This document shows positions 7,733 through 7,914 of a stretch of DNA of 7,914 bases, one piece after another. The stretch is from NCBI GenBank assembly GCA_964344785.1, contig CAYFOR010000130.1, forward strand, positions 1 to 7,914. Reading direction: 5' to 3'. Each line of letters starts with the position of its first letter. Within the stretch, counting starts at the first letter, position 1. The DNA is from Thiopontia sp964344785. GTDB lineage: Bacteria > Pseudomonadota > Gammaproteobacteria > GCF-002020875. A program made the position numbers and the translations under genes. The notes below the pieces were generated by a model that saw only the letters and a program-made list of their open reading frames with translations, was not told the origin of the DNA and did not search any database.

Positions 7733-7759
7733 CATAAAGAACATGAAGTTCATGAAGTG
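7733..7759. repeat. Three tandem copies of a nine-base unit
   Basis: Three consecutive nonamers, CATAAAGAA, CATGAAGTT and CATGAAGTG, share the core CATRAAG. This resembles the short (CACGAAGNN)n tracts that I recall from intergenic DNA of many proteobacteria, sometimes near GxxExxY-type protein genes, though no such gene is visible here. In the frame of the repeat the reading is HKEHEVHEV, but it is closed by a TAA at 7718-7720 and has no start codon, so it is not a gene here. It may be a remnant of a mobile or repeated element. Confidence 0.5.
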
Positions 7760-7771
7760 GTTGTTCAACAA
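7742..7771. promoter_or_regulatory. Two adjacent short palindromes, possible operators
   Basis: CATGAA-g-TTCATG (7742-7754) is a perfect 13-base palindrome, and TTGTT-c-AACAA (7761-7771) is a perfect 11-base palindrome. Their centres are 18 bases apart, close to two helical turns. The first contains TGAA and TTCA half-sites like those of the MetR regulator of methionine genes, but with a one-base rather than a five-base spacer, and a second TGAA/TTCA pair has seven. The first palindrome is partly a by-product of the nonamer repeat. A regulatory role for metH, whose start is about 190 bases away, is only a possibility. Confidence 0.25.
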
Positions 7772-7914
7772 GGTGAATCTCATCTGCACAGCAATAGATG
7801 GTGCCTACCCCTGGATCACCGCAATACCGAAGAATTGTAATGTGAATGCACGCGGGTCTTGAGTCTATTCCAATCCATAAATGGCCCTGAACAGAGAGGG
7901 TAAGAGTGAGTTCC

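Larger units (their letters stand above)
7559..7914. other. Long intergenic region upstream of metH
   Basis: These 356 bases hold no convincing gene. A plus-strand open frame reaches 7862, but it begins inside the antisense of metH and codes for nothing recognisable. The region is more AT-rich near metH and must contain the metH promoter if the row is transcribed from here. Possible minus-strand -10 elements are TAGAAT just upstream of the start and TATATT at 7719-7714, but neither has a good -35 at normal spacing, so I call no promoter. Small hairpins, a nine-base repeat and two palindromes are listed separately. A further short stem, CATCT / AGATG, lies at 7781-7800. Whatever lies further right, and its direction, is outside the window. 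Confidence 0.6.

Noticed and set aside
7479..7862. A 127-codon plus-strand open frame running out of the metH start region
   Set aside because: It begins inside antisense metH sequence, has no clear ribosome site, and its product crosses the repeat-like noncoding DNA with no recognisable motif.

Overview
The window looks like a chromosomal piece of a gammaproteobacterium. The methionine synthase aligns almost without gaps to the Escherichia coli enzyme as I remember it, with the same length of 1227 residues. The YchJ protein has the E. coli double SEC-C layout. Base composition is moderately GC-rich and even across the genes. I see no transposase, integrase, phage gene, CRISPR array, tRNA or rRNA, so most of this is ordinary core chromosome. 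A sulfur-oxidising or Chromatiales-like lineage is possible, but nothing here proves it.

All four supported genes lie on the minus strand and read from right to left: metH (7558 to 3875), an unrecognised single-pass membrane protein gene (3859 to 2951), ychJ (2890 to 2399), and a hybrid sensor histidine kinase gene (2347 to 92). The gaps are 15, 60 and 51 bases with no convincing terminator, so a single transcript starting upstream of metH is plausible. The unknown gene starts at TTG behind a near-perfect Shine-Dalgarno sequence placed just after the metH stop codon. The kinase gene may be partly separate, because a 7-bp stem-loop covers the ychJ stop codon.

The 356 bases right of metH (7559-7914) carry no convincing gene. 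They hold several small structured elements: two mutually exclusive hairpins in the metH leader, a 9-base unit repeated three times, and two adjacent short palindromes. No known riboswitch class is recognisable. The 91 bases left of the kinase gene are AT-rich, with promoter-like hexamers on both strands and a near-palindrome, and probably lead into the next locus.

Functionally, metH makes methionine from homocysteine using cobalamin and methyltetrahydrofolate. YchJ is a conserved zinc-binding protein of unknown role. The kinase senses an unknown signal through a large, probably periplasmic, helical domain and passes phosphate to its own receiver domain; no HPt protein or output regulator is present in the window. 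The most interesting item is the unknown membrane protein: its first 75 residues look like the C-terminal domain of ribosomal protein L7/L12, joined by an acidic linker to one membrane helix and a helical C-terminal part with a charged tail. I did not find evidence of a wholly new multi-gene system.
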